Below, piece by piece: positions 25,048 to 35,841 of a stretch of 64,000 bases of DNA; the stretch's first letter is position 1; the number at the start of each line of letters is the position of its first letter. Source of the stretch: CAMPKL01 sp963817465 (GTDB lineage: Bacteria; Acidobacteriota; Terriglobia; Bryobacterales; UBA6623). The DNA lies in the NCBI GenBank assembly GCA_963817465.1, contig CAWFOP010000005.1, forward strand, positions 1 through 64,000. Reading direction: 5' to 3'. The notes under the pieces are model-generated. The model worked only from the letters and a program-made list of their open reading frames with translations, searched no databases and was not told where the DNA came from. A program made the position numbers and the translations under genes.

Positions 25048-26592
25048 ATGCGCACCACCCTTCTCGGCCTGACTCGCTCGACGCTGCTGAACCTGCGCGG
25101 ATCGGCGGCGCGCGTGGGGCGGGCGAACCAGCAACTGTCGTCGGGTCTGCGCGTGGAACGGCCGTCGGACGGCCCCGCGGACGCCGCGGCGATTGTGCGC
25201 ACGCGGTCGGAGCTGGCCTCGATCGATCGCTTTCGCGGCAATCTCAACGACATCAGCTCGGAGCTCAAGGCTGTGGACGGCGCATTGAACGACGCCGTTT
25301 TAGCCTTGCAGCGCGCCGCTCAAATTGCGGCGCAAGGCGCCAGCGACACGACTGATGCACGCTCCCGCCAAGCGCTGGCCGGCGAGGCCGAAGGCATCTT
25401 CCGCCATCTCGCCTCGCTGGCGAACACGGTCTATGGCGGGCGATATGTCTTCGCGGGATCGCGCGACGAGCAGGCGCCGTTCGTCGTCGACGAGGCGGTC
25501 GCGTTCGGCGTGCGGTATGTGGGCGACGGCGCCGCCCGCGAGCTGACGTTTCCGGACCGGCGGCCGGCGGCGGTGTCGGTCCCCGGCGACGCGATCTTTT
25601 TAACGCCGGATGCCTATGTCGGTAATGGCAGAACCGCAACGACCGCCGTCGCGCCGGCGAGCTTGCCGGTCGGCTTGGGCGTGTCGTTCTCAGGCGACGT
25701 CGAAGGCGTCGTGAACGTGGACCTGCGCGGACCGTTCTTGGCCTCCGCTGCGCCCTCAGGCGCGACGGCCGGCGACACGGTGACGGTGAATCTCACCAGC
25801 GACGACGGTTCGATCGTCCAGTCGATCACGACCGCTCCGCTTGCCGGCGGCGAAGGCGCAACGGCGATCGCCGCGGCGCTCAACGCCGAGATCGCGGCGA
25901 ACCCCGCGCTCGCCGGGGCGGTTTCGTTCAGCGACGACGGCGGCGCGCTGAAGCTTGCGGTGAGCGATACGGCGGGCACGGGCTTCAACTTCACCTCGAT
26001 CGCGAGCGGGAGTGTGACGACGGGACTCGAGTCAGGCGGCGCCGCCGGAGGGTTTTCGGCGGAAGAGATCGCGGCGTCGCTCAACGCCGCCGTCGCGCAG
26101 GACGCGGCGCTGTCGGGCGCGGGCATTCGCTTCGACGCCGTCGACGGCGAGGTGCGTGCGGACGCGAAGGTCGACTTCACCTTCAACGCCGTCGACTTCG
26201 ACCGCGGCACGAGCTTCCGCTCCGGCTTAGCGGGGTCTCACAACGTGGGCGGCGACAACAGCGCCAACGTCTTCGGCGCGCTGCGGGAGCTGATCTCGGG
26301 GCTCGAGGCCGACGACACCGCCAAAGTCTCCGAGGCCGTGTCGAAGGTCCAGCAGGCCATCGAGCAGGTCGGCCGCTGGCAATCGTTCTACGGCTCGACT
26401 CTCAACCAGGCCGAGACGACGCTCGAGACTCTGGCGGACCAGAAGACAGTGAACGTCGAGCGGCTATCGCAGCGCCAGGACGTGGATGTGCTCGAGGCGA
26501 TCACGGCGTTGCAGAACGCCTCGACCGCCGAGCAGTTGACCATTCAGGTGGCGGCTCGCCAGCGCCCGCGGCTGCTCGACCTTCTCGGCTAA
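25048..26592 (+). CDS. flgL: flagellar hook-associated protein FlgL with inserted domain
   Basis: The 514-residue protein is the second hook-filament junction protein. The flagellin-like N-terminal coil is clear (RVGRANQQLSSGLRVERPSD, with SELASIDRFRGNLND further on), and the C-terminal coil contains VNVERLSQRQDVDVLEAIT. FlgL is normally about 300 residues. The extra length is an insert at about residues 191-396 that aligns along its whole length with the FlgK insert, for example GLESGGAAGGFSAEEIAASL against GLEAGGALGGQSAEEIAAAL. The gene starts 9 bp after flgK, and no fliW or csrA follows. Confidence 0.92.
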   Translation: MRTTLLGLTRSTLLNLRGSAARVGRANQQLSSGLRVERPSDGPADAAAIVRTRSELASIDRFRGNLNDISSELKAVDGALNDAVLALQRAAQIAAQGASDTTDARSRQALAGEAEGIFRHLASLANTVYGGRYVFAGSRDEQAPFVVDEAVAFGVRYVGDGAARELTFPDRRPAAVSVPGDAIFLTPDAYVGNGRTATTAVAPASLPVGLGVSFSGDVEGVVNVDLRGPFLASAAPSGATAGDTVTVNLTSDDGSIVQSITTAPLAGGEGATAIAAALNAEIAANPALAGAVSFSDDGGALKLAVSDTAGTGFNFTSIASGSVTTGLESGGAAGGFSAEEIAASLNAAVAQDAALSGAGIRFDAVDGEVRADAKVDFTFNAVDFDRGTSFRSGLAGSHNVGGDNSANVFGALRELISGLEADDTAKVSEAVSKVQQAIEQVGRWQSFYGSTLNQAETTLETLADQKTVNVERLSQRQDVDVLEAITALQNASTAEQLTIQVAARQRPRLLDLLG

Positions 26593-26644
26593 TCCGCCGA
26601 CAACCCGTGTCTGATCCGGCCGCGACGGCTGCTACTCTGTCTGG

Positions 26645-27514
26645 TTGCGAAAGGCGCTCTTTGTCGGTCTGACGACGCTCGATGTAGTCTTTGGCGTCGA
26701 GGGCATGCCGCGCGCGAACTCGAAGAACGTCGTGCGCGAATGGTTGCTGCTGGCGGGCGGGCCCGCCGCCAACGCCGCGGTCGCCTGCCGGGCGCTGGGC
26801 GGAGAGGCGACCCTGCTGACGGTGCTCGGGCGGCATCCGCTGACACACCCCATTCGCGAAGATCTCGAGGCGCACGGCGTCGCGATTCGCGATATGACGC
26901 CCGAGCGGACCGAGCCGCCGGCCTTCGCCTCGGTGCTGGTCTCATCGAACAGCGGCGAGCGGCTGGCGGTGTCGTCGGGCGGACTGCATCTGCCGCAGCC
27001 GGACAGCGACGCCGGCACGGTTGCGGATCTTCGGCCTGACGTGGTGCTGGTCGACGGGCACTTGATCTCGCTGTGCTGCGCGGCGGCTCGCGAGGCGCGG
27101 CGCGTGGGCATCCCGATAGTGCTCGATGCGGGCAGTTGGAAGGCGGGCTTCGAGATGCTGCTGCCGCTTGTGGACGCGGCGATCTGCTCGGAGGATTTTC
27201 GGCCGCCGGGCAGCGACTCGTCACAGCGCACGCTCGAAATGGTGCGCGAGCTCGGCGCGACGTTCGCGGCAGTGACGCAAGGCGAGCGCCCGGTGCTCTA
27301 CTCTTCACCCGGCGGGTCGGGAGAGATCGCGGTCGAGCCGATCAAAGCCGTCGATACCTTGGGTGCGGGCGACGTGTTTCACGGGGCGTTCGTCGCCGGC
27401 TGGGATTTAACGACGGAAGGATTCGCCGCGGGACTCGAATACGCCGCGCGGATCGCTACGGTCTCGTGCCGTGCGTTTGGGACGCGCGCTTGGATTCGGT
27501 TGCTTTCGCAGTGA
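26645..27514 (+). CDS. PfkB family carbohydrate kinase
   Basis: The 289-residue protein phosphorylates a sugar or nucleoside using ATP. The family signatures are LLAGGPAANAAVACRALGG at about residue 35 and DTLGAGDVFHGAFVAGW near residue 240, the latter holding the catalytic Asp and anion hole. The start is TTG at 26645, followed directly by KALFVGLTTLDVV. It lies 52 bp after flgL but is probably unrelated to flagella. The substrate (ribose, fructose, 2-keto sugar) cannot be told. Confidence 0.85.
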   Translation: MRKALFVGLTTLDVVFGVEGMPRANSKNVVREWLLLAGGPAANAAVACRALGGEATLLTVLGRHPLTHPIREDLEAHGVAIRDMTPERTEPPAFASVLVSSNSGERLAVSSGGLHLPQPDSDAGTVADLRPDVVLVDGHLISLCCAAAREARRVGIPIVLDAGSWKAGFEMLLPLVDAAICSEDFRPPGSDSSQRTLEMVRELGATFAAVTQGERPVLYSSPGGSGEIAVEPIKAVDTLGAGDVFHGAFVAGWDLTTEGFAAGLEYAARIATVSCRAFGTRAWIRLLSQ

Positions 27515-27638
27515 GCGCGGCGGCTGCGATTGGCGTGGCCGCCGAAAATCCGAACTTCAACCAGATTCCTGTTCCGGACGCGCCTCACAAGCGCGGCTCT
27601 GCATCTTTTGCGCGAGCGCTGTGACAGCCTCAGGCCCC

Positions 27639-29442
<1,804 letters not shown>

Positions 29443-29489
29443 GCAAAAAAGATTACCAGGAGCGGCGCCGCCGCGGCGTGAGCCTAGGG

Positions 29490-30146
29490 CTAGAGCAAGG
29501 AGCCAGGACGCTTGTTGCGCTTCTTGCCCGGAGCCTGGCGCGCGAAGAGCTTGCGGCGCTCGGTCGCCCAGCCGTCGAGGGTGTCGCCGCGCTTCTTGTT
29601 GAACGACTTCACGTGTTGCGGGTCAGCGGCGCGCAGCAGCTTCCCTTCGTCGACGCCAACCGAGCGGCGGTCTACATGAGCCGTCGCCTTGCCGTCGAAG
29701 ACCTTGAGGCGCGGGCCGCGGCCGAGGCGAACATCGAGGCGGTAGACGCCGACTTGGTCGGTTTCGACGCGCAAGCCGTCCATCACGACCGTGACGATTT
29801 GACGATTGAAGGGATCGCGCAGATCGATGACGGCGGAACCTTGTCGCAGCTCGAGCACGACGGCGGCGTTATCGCTCGAGACCACATAGAGCTCGGAGTT
29901 GGCTCCTGCGCGCGCGACGCTGAGCGAACCGAGCTCGACTTCGGCGACGCCGGCGTAGGTCCGCAGCGTCTGGCCCGGATCCAGGAAGCGATTCGGAAAA
30001 CCTTCGCCGTCGAAGCGCTCGCCGTTGATGACGATCTCGCCGCGATAGAACGAGCACAAGCCGGGCCGGGCGCCCACGACATGTTGCGCGGCAAGGGGCC
30101 CGGCGGACAGGGCCAAGAGCACGAGATGGCGACGAGAGGATCTCAC
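29490..30146 (-). CDS. secreted FecR-like protein
   Basis: The 218-residue protein has a signal peptide (MRSSRRHLVLLALSAGPLAA). The beta-rich core has YRGEIVINGERFDG, the AEVELGSLSVARAGANSELY strands and VFDGKATAHVD, in the order of FecR/LysM-like acidobacterial proteins. The C-terminal 40 residues are basic. It is shorter and more diverged than the FecR protein at 6209-6901. It lies 47 bp from the M2 peptidase start, on the same strand and upstream of it. No function is known. Confidence 0.65.
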   Translation of the reverse strand: MRSSRRHLVLLALSAGPLAAQHVVGARPGLCSFYRGEIVINGERFDGEGFPNRFLDPGQTLRTYAGVAEVELGSLSVARAGANSELYVVSSDNAAVVLELRQGSAVIDLRDPFNRQIVTVVMDGLRVETDQVGVYRLDVRLGRGPRLKVFDGKATAHVDRRSVGVDEGKLLRAADPQHVKSFNKKRGDTLDGWATERRKLFARQAPGKKRNKRPGSLL

Positions 30147-30337
30147 ACCGAGCCGTCTCAGCCTAACGCATCAGGAGATAACGCAAGCGCGAACCTATGG
30201 CCGTAATTCGGCCGACACGCAGCCGACATGAGCGTTGTCTCATTCGGGGACCTTGGACGGCGGAACTCACTCGTGAGCCCTCAATTGCGCGTGTGCGCGC
30301 AGCCGAACAGCTACGCGCACACGAGGCGATTGACTCG

Positions 30338-33300
30338 CTAAAACGAGAGCTTCAGTGCGAGCTGGGTGATGCGCGGGTCGCCCGCCGCCCGGATTCCTCC
30401 AAAACCGCCCGAGGTTACCGACGTCGTCGGATCGTTGAAGTTCGTCTGGTTGAAGATGTTGAAGAACTCGCCGCGGAATTGCAGGCGAACTCCCTCGGTA
30501 ATGGCGAAGTTCTTGAAGAACCCCATATTCCAGTTCGTCAGCGAAGGTCCGCGGAAGGCGCCCTTGCCCACCGTTCCGAAGTCTCCGACCGCCGGAATCG
30601 TGAATTGCGTCGGATCGAGGAACTCCTGGCAGGGCGCTTCGCCGGGACGGCAACCGCCGGGCCCGCGCGAGCCTGTGCCCATCTCATCCGGAGTTCCAAG
30701 ATAGACGGCCCGGTCTCCTCCGAGTCCCGTCCGAGATTGATCGCGCCCGGCTTCAATCGTTAGCGGGCCGCCGGTCTGGGTCTGAAACACTCCCGTGACC
30801 TGCCAGCCGCCAAACACGTTGCGCATGAGCCCCGGAGCGGCCGCGAGGTCCGGAAGATCCCACACATAGGACAAAACCAGCCGGTGTGAGTGGTCGAAGT
30901 CCGATGGCCCGGAGTTGAACGGACCGAAGCGCGGATCGTCGAACGGAACCGGGCCGCGCGACGAGACGCCGGCCGTGTTCGAATCCTGCCCGAGGCCCAT
31001 GTTGTCGAGGCTCTTCGAGAATGTGTAGTTCGCCAACAAGGTGATCCGCCGCAGCAAAGCGGGTCCGCCGGCTGATCCGGCGCGCTTCTCGACGCCGACT
31101 TCGAGCGCGTTGAACGCCGCGTTGGCGCTGTTGCTCATCATCTGGATGCTCGAGAACTGCTGGAATCGCCGGCGGGCGTCAGTTCCGGCGGTGCTGTCAG
31201 GGATGTAGAACGCGTTGTTGAGCTCAATGTTGTTCGACAAGAAGCTCGAATGGGAGCCGACGTAGGCCATGCGGAGCAGCGTGTCGGACGAAACCTGTCG
31301 CTCGAGGGTCAGGTTCCATTGATAAATCGTGGGCGTGACGAACTTCTTGGAAGGGTCGAACGTCACAACGAGGACCGGCCGCGGGAACGTCGCGTCGGCG
31401 GGCGCCGGGAACGGCTGCGGGAAGAAGTCGGGCGAAATGCCGGTTCCCTGCCATGGATTGGTAAATCCGCCCTGCGGATCGGTCTGCGTTATCTGCGTGC
31501 TGAACGGAGTTAGGATCTCGAAGCGATTGTTGCTGATGGCCGAGATGCGCGCTTGGTAAAACACACCGGCGCCGCCGCGGATGACCGTCTTGCCCGAGTC
31601 GCCCAAAGCATAAGCGAAGCCGAGGCGCGGCCCGAAGTTGTTGTAGTCGGCGCTGGTTCCGGCGCCGTCGTTCGGGAAGCCGGGGTCGCCGGGGTAGAAC
31701 AGCCCCGGAGGCGCGTTGAGGTAGACCTGAGAAGTCTCGCCGGCGTAATAGGCGTCTGGACGGAATTGCGCCGCTCGCCCCTTGGTCTCGTCCCACGGCA
31801 GCAGCGGGTCCCAGCGGATTCCCATATCCAAACTCAGCTTGGCGTTTACCTTCCAGGTGTCCTGCACGTAGAGAGAGGGGAAGACGTTGAAGGCGTCCTT
31901 ATAGTCGCGGTCGCCTTGCTTGAAGGTGCGCAGTTTGCCGAGCATCATGCTGGCGAGCGCGTTGTTGGTGATGTCGTTCGTGAAGCTGAACTGCCCGTAG
32001 GCCTGGAAGAAATTCCGGATCACGATGTGCGCGGTCTGGAACTGGCCGCCGAACGAGATGCTGTGCGATCCGTGCGTCCAACGGAGGTTGTCGCGCACCT
32101 CCGTAGCCACTCGCGGGAAGGCGGCCTGCGTGGTGGCGCCGACGCTAAAGAAGCCCGATGCGTTTATCGACTCGATGGCGGAGGGCGCGCCGCCGGGCTG
32201 CGAGATTTGAACGCCGAAGTCGGTGACGTTGGGAACGCCGTCGGGCTGGCCGCGCATGTTGCGATCCCGCGAGAGCGTTAGGTAGAGCTCGTTGATGAGC
32301 GACGGGTTCTGGATGTGCGTGTGCGTGATCCCGAGGTTGTCGTAGCGAATGTCGGAGAAACCGGTGAGGGTAAGAAGATTCGAACCGTCATAGGCGGAGT
32401 CGTTCTTGAAACGGTCGAAGAAGTAGCGTGCGGTCAAGCGATCCTTCTCGCTGAACTCGTGATCGAATCGCGTAACGAATTCGTCGTAGTCCTGGGCGAT
32501 CCTGCGGTTGTAGATCACGCGGCCGTTGCCGCCGACATTCGGCACGTTCTCGAGGAAGTTTTGGATGGAAGGATCGAGCCGATCCTGCGGAATGATGTTG
32601 TTTGGGAACGGCGTTCGCGTCGTGGGATCGATGACGGTGACGGCCGAGCCCACCGGATTATTGGGGTTGTTCGCGTCGAGCAACGCCGAGAAGTCGCCTT
32701 GGCGATTCGCATTCGTCGGCACAAAACTGCTCAGTCCGTTTTGGACGCTGCGGATACGCGTACTTTGCCAGCCGGCGAAGAAAAAGGACTTGTTCTTGAC
32801 GATGGGTCCGCCGACCGTGGCGCCGAACTGCGTGCGCTTGAGCGGGTCGGTCTCGTCGGCGAAGAAGTTCCGCGCGTTCAAGGCTCCATTGCGATGGAAG
32901 GTGAACAGCGTGCCGTGCACTTCGTTCTCGCCGGACTTGGTGTGCGCATTGACGACGGCGCCGGCGTTCTGTCCGAACTCGGCTTTGTAGTTGCTGGTTT
33001 GGACGCTGAACTCCTGCAGCGCATCCGGGAACGGGAAGGGCGCGTTGACGTCGGTATAGATGTCGTTGTTGTTGGCGCCGTCGAGGTTGTAGCTCACCAT
33101 GTTGGCGCGCGCCCCGTGGATGGAGTTGGTCTGCGCGCCGGGGAACGTCTTGGTATTCCCCTGATCGATGCCGTTGCTGGGCGCGTTGACAGCGCCGCCG
33201 ACCAGCAACATCAACTGCGCGGCGTTGCGTCCGTCCAAGGGCAGCTCGACGATGCGCTTTTCTTCGATCACCTGACTTAGAGTCGGCGTCGAAAAGTCGG

Positions 33301-33667
33301 GACTGACGGTCTCGGCCATGACCGTCACGGTCTCTTGCGTCGTGCCGATAGCGAGCTCGATGCGAATGGTTCGATTTTGGTCGGCGAGCAGCGTGACGCG
33401 GCTCACGTCGGTGCGGAAGCTCGGGGCTTCGGTGGTGACGGTGTACTCCGATGGCCGAAGGGCCGCGGCGACGAAACGACCATCCTCGCCGGCGGTTACT
33501 TCGCGAGCGAGTCCGGTGCCCGTTTCGGCTATTTCAATGCGAGCACCCGGCAGAACCGCGCCGGAAGGGTCGACGACTACGCCATTCAGCGTCGCTGACC
33601 CCTGAGGGAACGCGTTGACGCCAAATAGGAAGGAAAAGACGACACAGACGAAACCCCACTTTTTCAT
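30338..33667 (-). CDS. Oar-like TonB-dependent outer-membrane receptor
   Basis: The 1109-residue protein has a signal peptide (MKKWGFVCVVFSFLFGV), then a carboxypeptidase-regulatory-like domain (GVVVDPSGAVLPGARIEI, residues about 25-110). A plug domain follows, with LPLDGRNAAQLMLLVGG near residue 145, and a barrel ends in the outer-membrane signal ALKLSF. This is the Oar-like class that dominates Acidobacteriota genomes and is thought to import oligosaccharides or peptides. A GAGGAG ribosome-binding site precedes the ATG. No SusD partner is adjacent, so the substrate cannot be guessed. Confidence 0.92.
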   Translation of the reverse strand: MKKWGFVCVVFSFLFGVNAFPQGSATLNGVVVDPSGAVLPGARIEIAETGTGLAREVTAGEDGRFVAAALRPSEYTVTTEAPSFRTDVSRVTLLADQNRTIRIELAIGTTQETVTVMAETVSPDFSTPTLSQVIEEKRIVELPLDGRNAAQLMLLVGGAVNAPSNGIDQGNTKTFPGAQTNSIHGARANMVSYNLDGANNNDIYTDVNAPFPFPDALQEFSVQTSNYKAEFGQNAGAVVNAHTKSGENEVHGTLFTFHRNGALNARNFFADETDPLKRTQFGATVGGPIVKNKSFFFAGWQSTRIRSVQNGLSSFVPTNANRQGDFSALLDANNPNNPVGSAVTVIDPTTRTPFPNNIIPQDRLDPSIQNFLENVPNVGGNGRVIYNRRIAQDYDEFVTRFDHEFSEKDRLTARYFFDRFKNDSAYDGSNLLTLTGFSDIRYDNLGITHTHIQNPSLINELYLTLSRDRNMRGQPDGVPNVTDFGVQISQPGGAPSAIESINASGFFSVGATTQAAFPRVATEVRDNLRWTHGSHSISFGGQFQTAHIVIRNFFQAYGQFSFTNDITNNALASMMLGKLRTFKQGDRDYKDAFNVFPSLYVQDTWKVNAKLSLDMGIRWDPLLPWDETKGRAAQFRPDAYYAGETSQVYLNAPPGLFYPGDPGFPNDGAGTSADYNNFGPRLGFAYALGDSGKTVIRGGAGVFYQARISAISNNRFEILTPFSTQITQTDPQGGFTNPWQGTGISPDFFPQPFPAPADATFPRPVLVVTFDPSKKFVTPTIYQWNLTLERQVSSDTLLRMAYVGSHSSFLSNNIELNNAFYIPDSTAGTDARRRFQQFSSIQMMSNSANAAFNALEVGVEKRAGSAGGPALLRRITLLANYTFSKSLDNMGLGQDSNTAGVSSRGPVPFDDPRFGPFNSGPSDFDHSHRLVLSYVWDLPDLAAAPGLMRNVFGGWQVTGVFQTQTGGPLTIEAGRDQSRTGLGGDRAVYLGTPDEMGTGSRGPGGCRPGEAPCQEFLDPTQFTIPAVGDFGTVGKGAFRGPSLTNWNMGFFKNFAITEGVRLQFRGEFFNIFNQTNFNDPTTSVTSGGFGGIRAAGDPRITQLALKLSF

Positions 33668-34018
33668 GACAACTCCTCAATTTTGCAGACTGAAGGTCTG
33701 AAAGGTGACTAACAGTCGCAGCAATAGGCGCGTAATGTTCTGTCGACGCGAGACGCAAAACCCCGGGCCGGATCGTAACAGCCGATTTTATCGAAGTCAA
33801 GGAGCGGCGAGTTTGAACGTATATTTCCCTTTGCAGTAGTGCTAATTCGGACGCAATTATAGTGGTTTTCTGGGAAGACCTGCCATAAATCGGGTGGCGG
33901 CGAGGGGGCGGCCAAGCTTCTGCTCGAAGAGCCCACGAGCGCGGGTAGCAGGCCGAAGCCCGGCTGACGCCCACAACGGTCGACGCTCACGGCCAAGCGC
34001 GCTATTCTGACCGCTGAA
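33668..34018. other. intergenic region between receptor and aldolase genes
   Basis: These 351 bases separate two divergent genes. On the minus strand a perfect TATAAT lies at 33861-33856 and could drive the receptor gene with a ~190-base leader; the matching -35 (ATGGCA, 19 bases away) is poor. A short inverted repeat CAGAC/GTCTG lies at 33686-33700, close to the receptor start codon. I see no coding region. Confidence 0.4.
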
Positions 34019-35026
34019 ATGTCGACTCGACTCTACGTTCAAGACGTCACCCTCCGCGACGGGATGCACGCCATCCGGCACCAATACACGGTCGAGCAGT
34101 GCGTCTCCATCGCGAAGGCGCTGGATGACGCCGGAGTGGATGCGATCGAGATCACGCACGGCGACGGGCTCGCCGGGTCGAGCTTTAACTACGGCATCGG
34201 CCGTCACACGGATCTGGAATGGATCGAGGCGGTCGCGGGAGCCATTCGGAACGCCAAGCTGACGGTGCTGCTGTTGCCGGGCATCGGCACGGTCGAGCAT
34301 TTGGAGGAGGCGTACAACGCCGGGGCGCGCTCGGTGCGCGTCGCGACGCATTGCACCGAGGCGGACATCGCGCAGCAGCACATCGAGGCCGCGCGCAAGT
34401 TGGGGATGGACGTGGCGGGCTTTCTGATGATGGCGCACATGAGTCCACCCGCCGAGCTGGCGCGGCAGGCCAAGCTGATGGAGTCGTACGGTGCGCATTG
34501 CGTCTATGTGACCGACTCGGCCGGGGCGCTGTTGATGGACGGCGTGGCGGAGCGCTTCAAGGCGTTCAACGACGTGCTGCTGCCGGAGACCGGGCGCGGC
34601 ATGCACGCGCACCACAATCTGACGCTGGGCGTCGCCAATACGGTGGTCGCGGTCAAGCACGGCGCGACCCGCGTGGACGGCTCGCTCGCCGGAATGGGCG
34701 CGGGAGCGGGCAACGCGCCGCTCGAGGCGTTGATCGCCGTGCTGAATCATATGGGGGTCGAGCACGGCTGCGATCTGATCAAGCTGATGGACGCCGCCGA
34801 GGACCTGATCCGCCCGCTGCAGGATCGGCCCGTACGGGTCGACCGCGAGACGCTTTCGCTGGGGTACGCGGGCGTGTATTCGAGCTTTCTGCGGCATGCC
34901 GAGAACGCATCGGAGCGGTATGGCGTCGATACGCGCGAGATCTTGGTGGAATGCGGCCGGCGCAGGCTGGTAGGCGGCCAGGAGGACATGATCGTCGACG
35001 TGGCGTTGGATCTGGCGGGACGCTAG
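34019..35026 (+). CDS. mhpE: 4-hydroxy-2-oxovalerate aldolase family (DmpG/MhpE)
   Basis: The 335-residue protein fits the DmpG/MhpE/HMG-CoA lyase TIM barrel. The metal-binding and catalytic residues appear in DVTLRDGMHAIRHQY at the N-terminus, EITHGDGLAGSS near residue 48, and the H-x-H pair in HAHHNLTLGVAN near residue 200. It would cleave 4-hydroxy-2-oxoacids to pyruvate and an aldehyde at the end of aromatic meta-cleavage. The usual partner, the acylating acetaldehyde dehydrogenase, is not adjacent, so release of free aldehyde or a different substrate must be considered. It ends 13 bp before the tRNA gene. Confidence 0.88.
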   Translation: MSTRLYVQDVTLRDGMHAIRHQYTVEQCVSIAKALDDAGVDAIEITHGDGLAGSSFNYGIGRHTDLEWIEAVAGAIRNAKLTVLLLPGIGTVEHLEEAYNAGARSVRVATHCTEADIAQQHIEAARKLGMDVAGFLMMAHMSPPAELARQAKLMESYGAHCVYVTDSAGALLMDGVAERFKAFNDVLLPETGRGMHAHHNLTLGVANTVVAVKHGATRVDGSLAGMGAGAGNAPLEALIAVLNHMGVEHGCDLIKLMDAAEDLIRPLQDRPVRVDRETLSLGYAGVYSSFLRHAENASERYGVDTREILVECGRRRLVGGQEDMIVDVALDLAGR

Positions 35027-35039
35027 CGGAAGGGGCGGG

Positions 35040-35116
35040 TGGCGGACCCGGCGCGATTCGAACGCGCGACCTACCGCTTAGGAGGCGGTTGCTCTATCCA
35101 TCTGAGCTACGGGTCC
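35040..35116 (-). tRNA. tRNA-Arg (anticodon CCU)
   Basis: On the minus strand the acceptor arms GGACCCG and CGGGTCC pair fully. The D arm GCTC...GAGC, an anticodon stem ACCGC/GCGGT with loop CTCCTAA, and the T arm GCGCG-TTCGAAT-CGCGC are all intact. The anticodon is CCU, reading the AGG Arg codon. Discriminator G and a genome-encoded CCA follow at 35043-35040. A GATAAT box at 35139-35134 lies just upstream and may be its -10. Confidence 0.97.
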
Positions 35117-35431
35117 CTGGCCCTGCTGGGCCCATTATCGCAACCCGGCCCACGTCGGTACGCGGTTTGTCTCGAACACTTTCGGTTGGCTCGGATGACC
35201 CTCCCTGCGAGCCTGTGTGAAACGAGCGCTCGTGTTGAGCCCGCAAGGGCGGAGCAACGAACAGCCCCGGATCCAGCGGAGCGGAATCCGGAATCGACTG
35301 GACCGAAAGGATTGGAAAGAATTATCTAGGCTCGCGGTTTAGGACCCCGGGTTCCGCTATGCTCGACCCGGGGCTATCAATTGCTTCGTCCTCCGGACGA
35401 GTCCGCGCTGGCGGTTGCCTTCATCGAATGG
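35117..35431. other. noncoding region with two inverted repeats
   Basis: No convincing gene is seen in these 315 bases. An 8-bp perfect stem (CCCCGGGT at 35345-35352 and ACCCGGGG at 35366-35373, 13-base loop) lies near the convergent end of the next gene, and a weaker CCGGAT/ATCCGG repeat lies near 35270-35295. Neither is followed by a T-run. The left part probably holds the tRNA promoter. Confidence 0.4.
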
Positions 35432-35755
35432 CTAGGGCACGTAGCTCAAGTCGCTACGGAATTGCGTGACGATCCACTTCGAATCGACCACGTTCTCCAG
35501 CAGTTTCGCCCGCGCCGCCCGGGCTGCGTCGCCGCCCTTCGCAATGAATGGATTCGGCTCATCGAGACTCGCCCAATCGTCCAGCGGTGAGGCCATGACG
35601 CGAAGGCGGCGCCTGCGTTCGCCGTACAGCGGTTGATAGACGATCGGTCCCGGCAACCCCAGTTTCTTGCGCAGAGGCATCCATTCGTTCTTGACGACTG
35701 CGTCGAACTGATCGAGCTTGCCATCGGCGATCGTCACGCTGACCATCAACCTCAT
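35432..35755 (-). CDS. conserved hypothetical protein, dimeric alpha-beta barrel-like
   Basis: I chose the ATG at 35755 (MRLMVSV) because a strong ribosome-binding site (GGGAGGGAGA) precedes it; the frame could extend to 35794. The 107-residue product starts with a beta strand, then a helix with FDAVVKNEWMPLRKKLG, as in the ferredoxin-like dimeric barrel proteins (NIPSNAP or antibiotic monooxygenase type). I do not recognise a catalytic motif. It lies 86 bp downstream of the DUF1501 gene on the same strand. Confidence 0.6.
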   Translation of the reverse strand: MRLMVSVTIADGKLDQFDAVVKNEWMPLRKKLGLPGPIVYQPLYGERRRRLRVMASPLDDWASLDEPNPFIAKGGDAARAARAKLLENVVDSKWIVTQFRSDLSYVP

Positions 35756-35841
35756 CGGCGAGTCTCCCTCCCAAGGATTGCTGCGGTCTTTCATGACCGC
35801 GCCGACGATGGCCCAGCGGTCTTTGCACTGGACCGGTTCGG

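Noticed and set aside
35345..35373. 8-bp inverted repeat as a terminator
   Set aside because: The stem is perfect but neither strand has a T-run after it and the loop is long, so I left it as a note in the intergenic entry.
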